This document shows, piece after piece, positions 51,536 to 51,983 of a DNA stretch of 51,983 nucleotides. How positions within the stretch are numbered: position 1 is the first letter of the stretch; every line of letters starts with the position of its first letter. A model generated the notes under the pieces. The model saw only the letters and a list, made by a program, of their open reading frames with translations, was not told where the DNA came from and did no database searches. Source of the stretch: RUG721 sp040307385 (GTDB taxonomy: Bacteria; Actinomycetota; Coriobacteriia; Coriobacteriales; Atopobiaceae); the NCBI GenBank assembly GCA_040307385.1, contig JAWRJQ010000010.1, forward strand, positions 1-51,983, in the 5' to 3' direction. A program made the position numbers and the translations under genes.

Positions 51536-51605
51536 CTGCGCCGGCTTTCTCACCGCCGCCGGTCGACGGGATGCTGCGTTCCATGGACGCCGGGGCGTCG
51601 CACGC

Positions 51606-51718
51606 CGTGGCACGGAATCGCCTTATTCCTGCACCTTGAACCCCCAGAACGGCTTATTCCTTAGGAACAGGGCCTTCCGGTGCCAGAAACAGCAGGAATA
51701 AGCCCGCCTGGTGCCATG
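51606..51718. repeat. 113-bp palindromic repeat element, copy 2
   Basis: Same length and plan as 39624-39736: the left end carries GGCACGGAATCGCCTTATTC, the right end GGAATAAGCC...TGGTGCCATG, with a nested TTATTCCT/AGGAACAG hairpin in the middle. The central bases differ more than the arms, as expected of a structure-conserved element. Confidence 0.8.
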
Positions 51719-51723
51719 GCCTT

Positions 51724-51983
51724 CTCGCGCCCTCAGGCGGGTTCGAATCCCGCGGCGGCGCCCGATGGCAGGAACGGGCCCCGTTGCCGGGACCCGTCTC
51801 GTAGCCTGGTGCTCCCAGAGGGATTCCGCGTCTCCGCGTGCGCGGATCCGCATGGCCTTGCTCCGCTCGGCCCGCGAGGCTCGCGCGCTCGCCTCGCGCC
51901 CTCAGGCGGGTTCGAATCCCGCGGCGGCGCCCGATGGCAGGAACGGGCCCCGTTGCCGGGGCCCGTCTCGTAGCCTGGTGCTC
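51724..51983. repeat. 169-bp tandem repeat at the right edge
   Basis: A block starting CTCGCGCCCTCAGGCGGG at 51724 recurs at 51893, a period of 169 bp, and the second copy is cut by the window end. Each copy has GCGGGTTCGAATCCCGC, shaped exactly like a tRNA T-arm, and then an ACGGGCCCC/GGGGCCCGT hairpin (perfect in copy 2, one mismatch in copy 1). No 5' half of a tRNA is found, so it is not a functional tRNA gene. Confidence 0.7.

Noticed and set aside
51724..51983. A functional tRNA gene in the right-edge repeat
   Set aside because: Only the T-arm-like part is present; no matching acceptor 5' strand, D-arm or anticodon arm within the usual distance.
1..51983. CRISPR array, prophage or IS transposase
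   Set aside because: No regularly spaced short repeats with unique spacers and no Cas, phage structural or transposase protein among the open frames.

Overview
This window looks like a chromosomal segment of a high-GC Coriobacteriia bacterium, most likely Collinsella or a close relative. Most genes have strong GC3 bias, Shine-Dalgarno (SD) motifs of the AGGAGG type and Gram-positive/actinobacterial features: a Tat lipoprotein, the infC-rpmI-rplT order, and Rho with a long basic N-terminal extension. The species cannot be fixed from sequence reading alone. The window contains no phage, IS transposase, integrase or CRISPR array that I can recognise.

Layout. 1-10.5 kb is core housekeeping: queA, a tail-anchored coiled-coil protein (minus strand), ptsH (HPr), tgt, a giant RecJ-HIRAN-RecQ-type helicase fusion, and rel (ppGpp synthetase/hydrolase). 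10.5-19.9 kb is an accessory stretch with visibly lower GC in parts: a PfkB sugar kinase, an unknown protein, an alpha/beta hydrolase, several GNAT acetyltransferases (intact, frameshifted or truncated), a frameshifted DUF3795-like gene, a 155-bp element with long inverted repeats, two small membrane proteins, a flavodoxin and a RelBE-type toxin-antitoxin pair. 19.9-24.7 kb has a methyltransferase, tRNA-Leu(CAA), two tandem paralogous ATP-grasp genes, and the infC-rpmI-rplT operon behind a terminator-type leader. Its infC appears to start at an AUA codon.

24.7-31.9 kb: a LysR regulator followed by metY. Between them lie a perfect palindrome, a short leader ORF and a strong terminator, which I read as regulation by both operator and attenuator. 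Then come an SPFH/stomatin protein, tRNA-Ala(CGC), a probable 6S RNA, a WecA/TagO-type glycan initiator, a radical SAM protein and a small coiled-coil membrane protein. 31.9-39.5 kb: pncB, argS, a double-winged-helix MarR-like regulator, rho with duplicated AT-hook-like motifs, and a Coriobacteriia-type protein of unknown function.

39.5-44.9 kb: a complete branched-chain amino acid ABC transporter (livK-H-M-G-F). 44.9-51.5 kb: a divergent aspartate-family amino acid cluster, thrC-thrB-thrH leftward and hom-lysC-asd rightward, which together cover aspartate to threonine. The ends of the last two blocks carry a 113-bp palindromic repeat (two copies, at 39.6 and 51.6 kb), and a 169-bp tandem repeat runs off the right edge.
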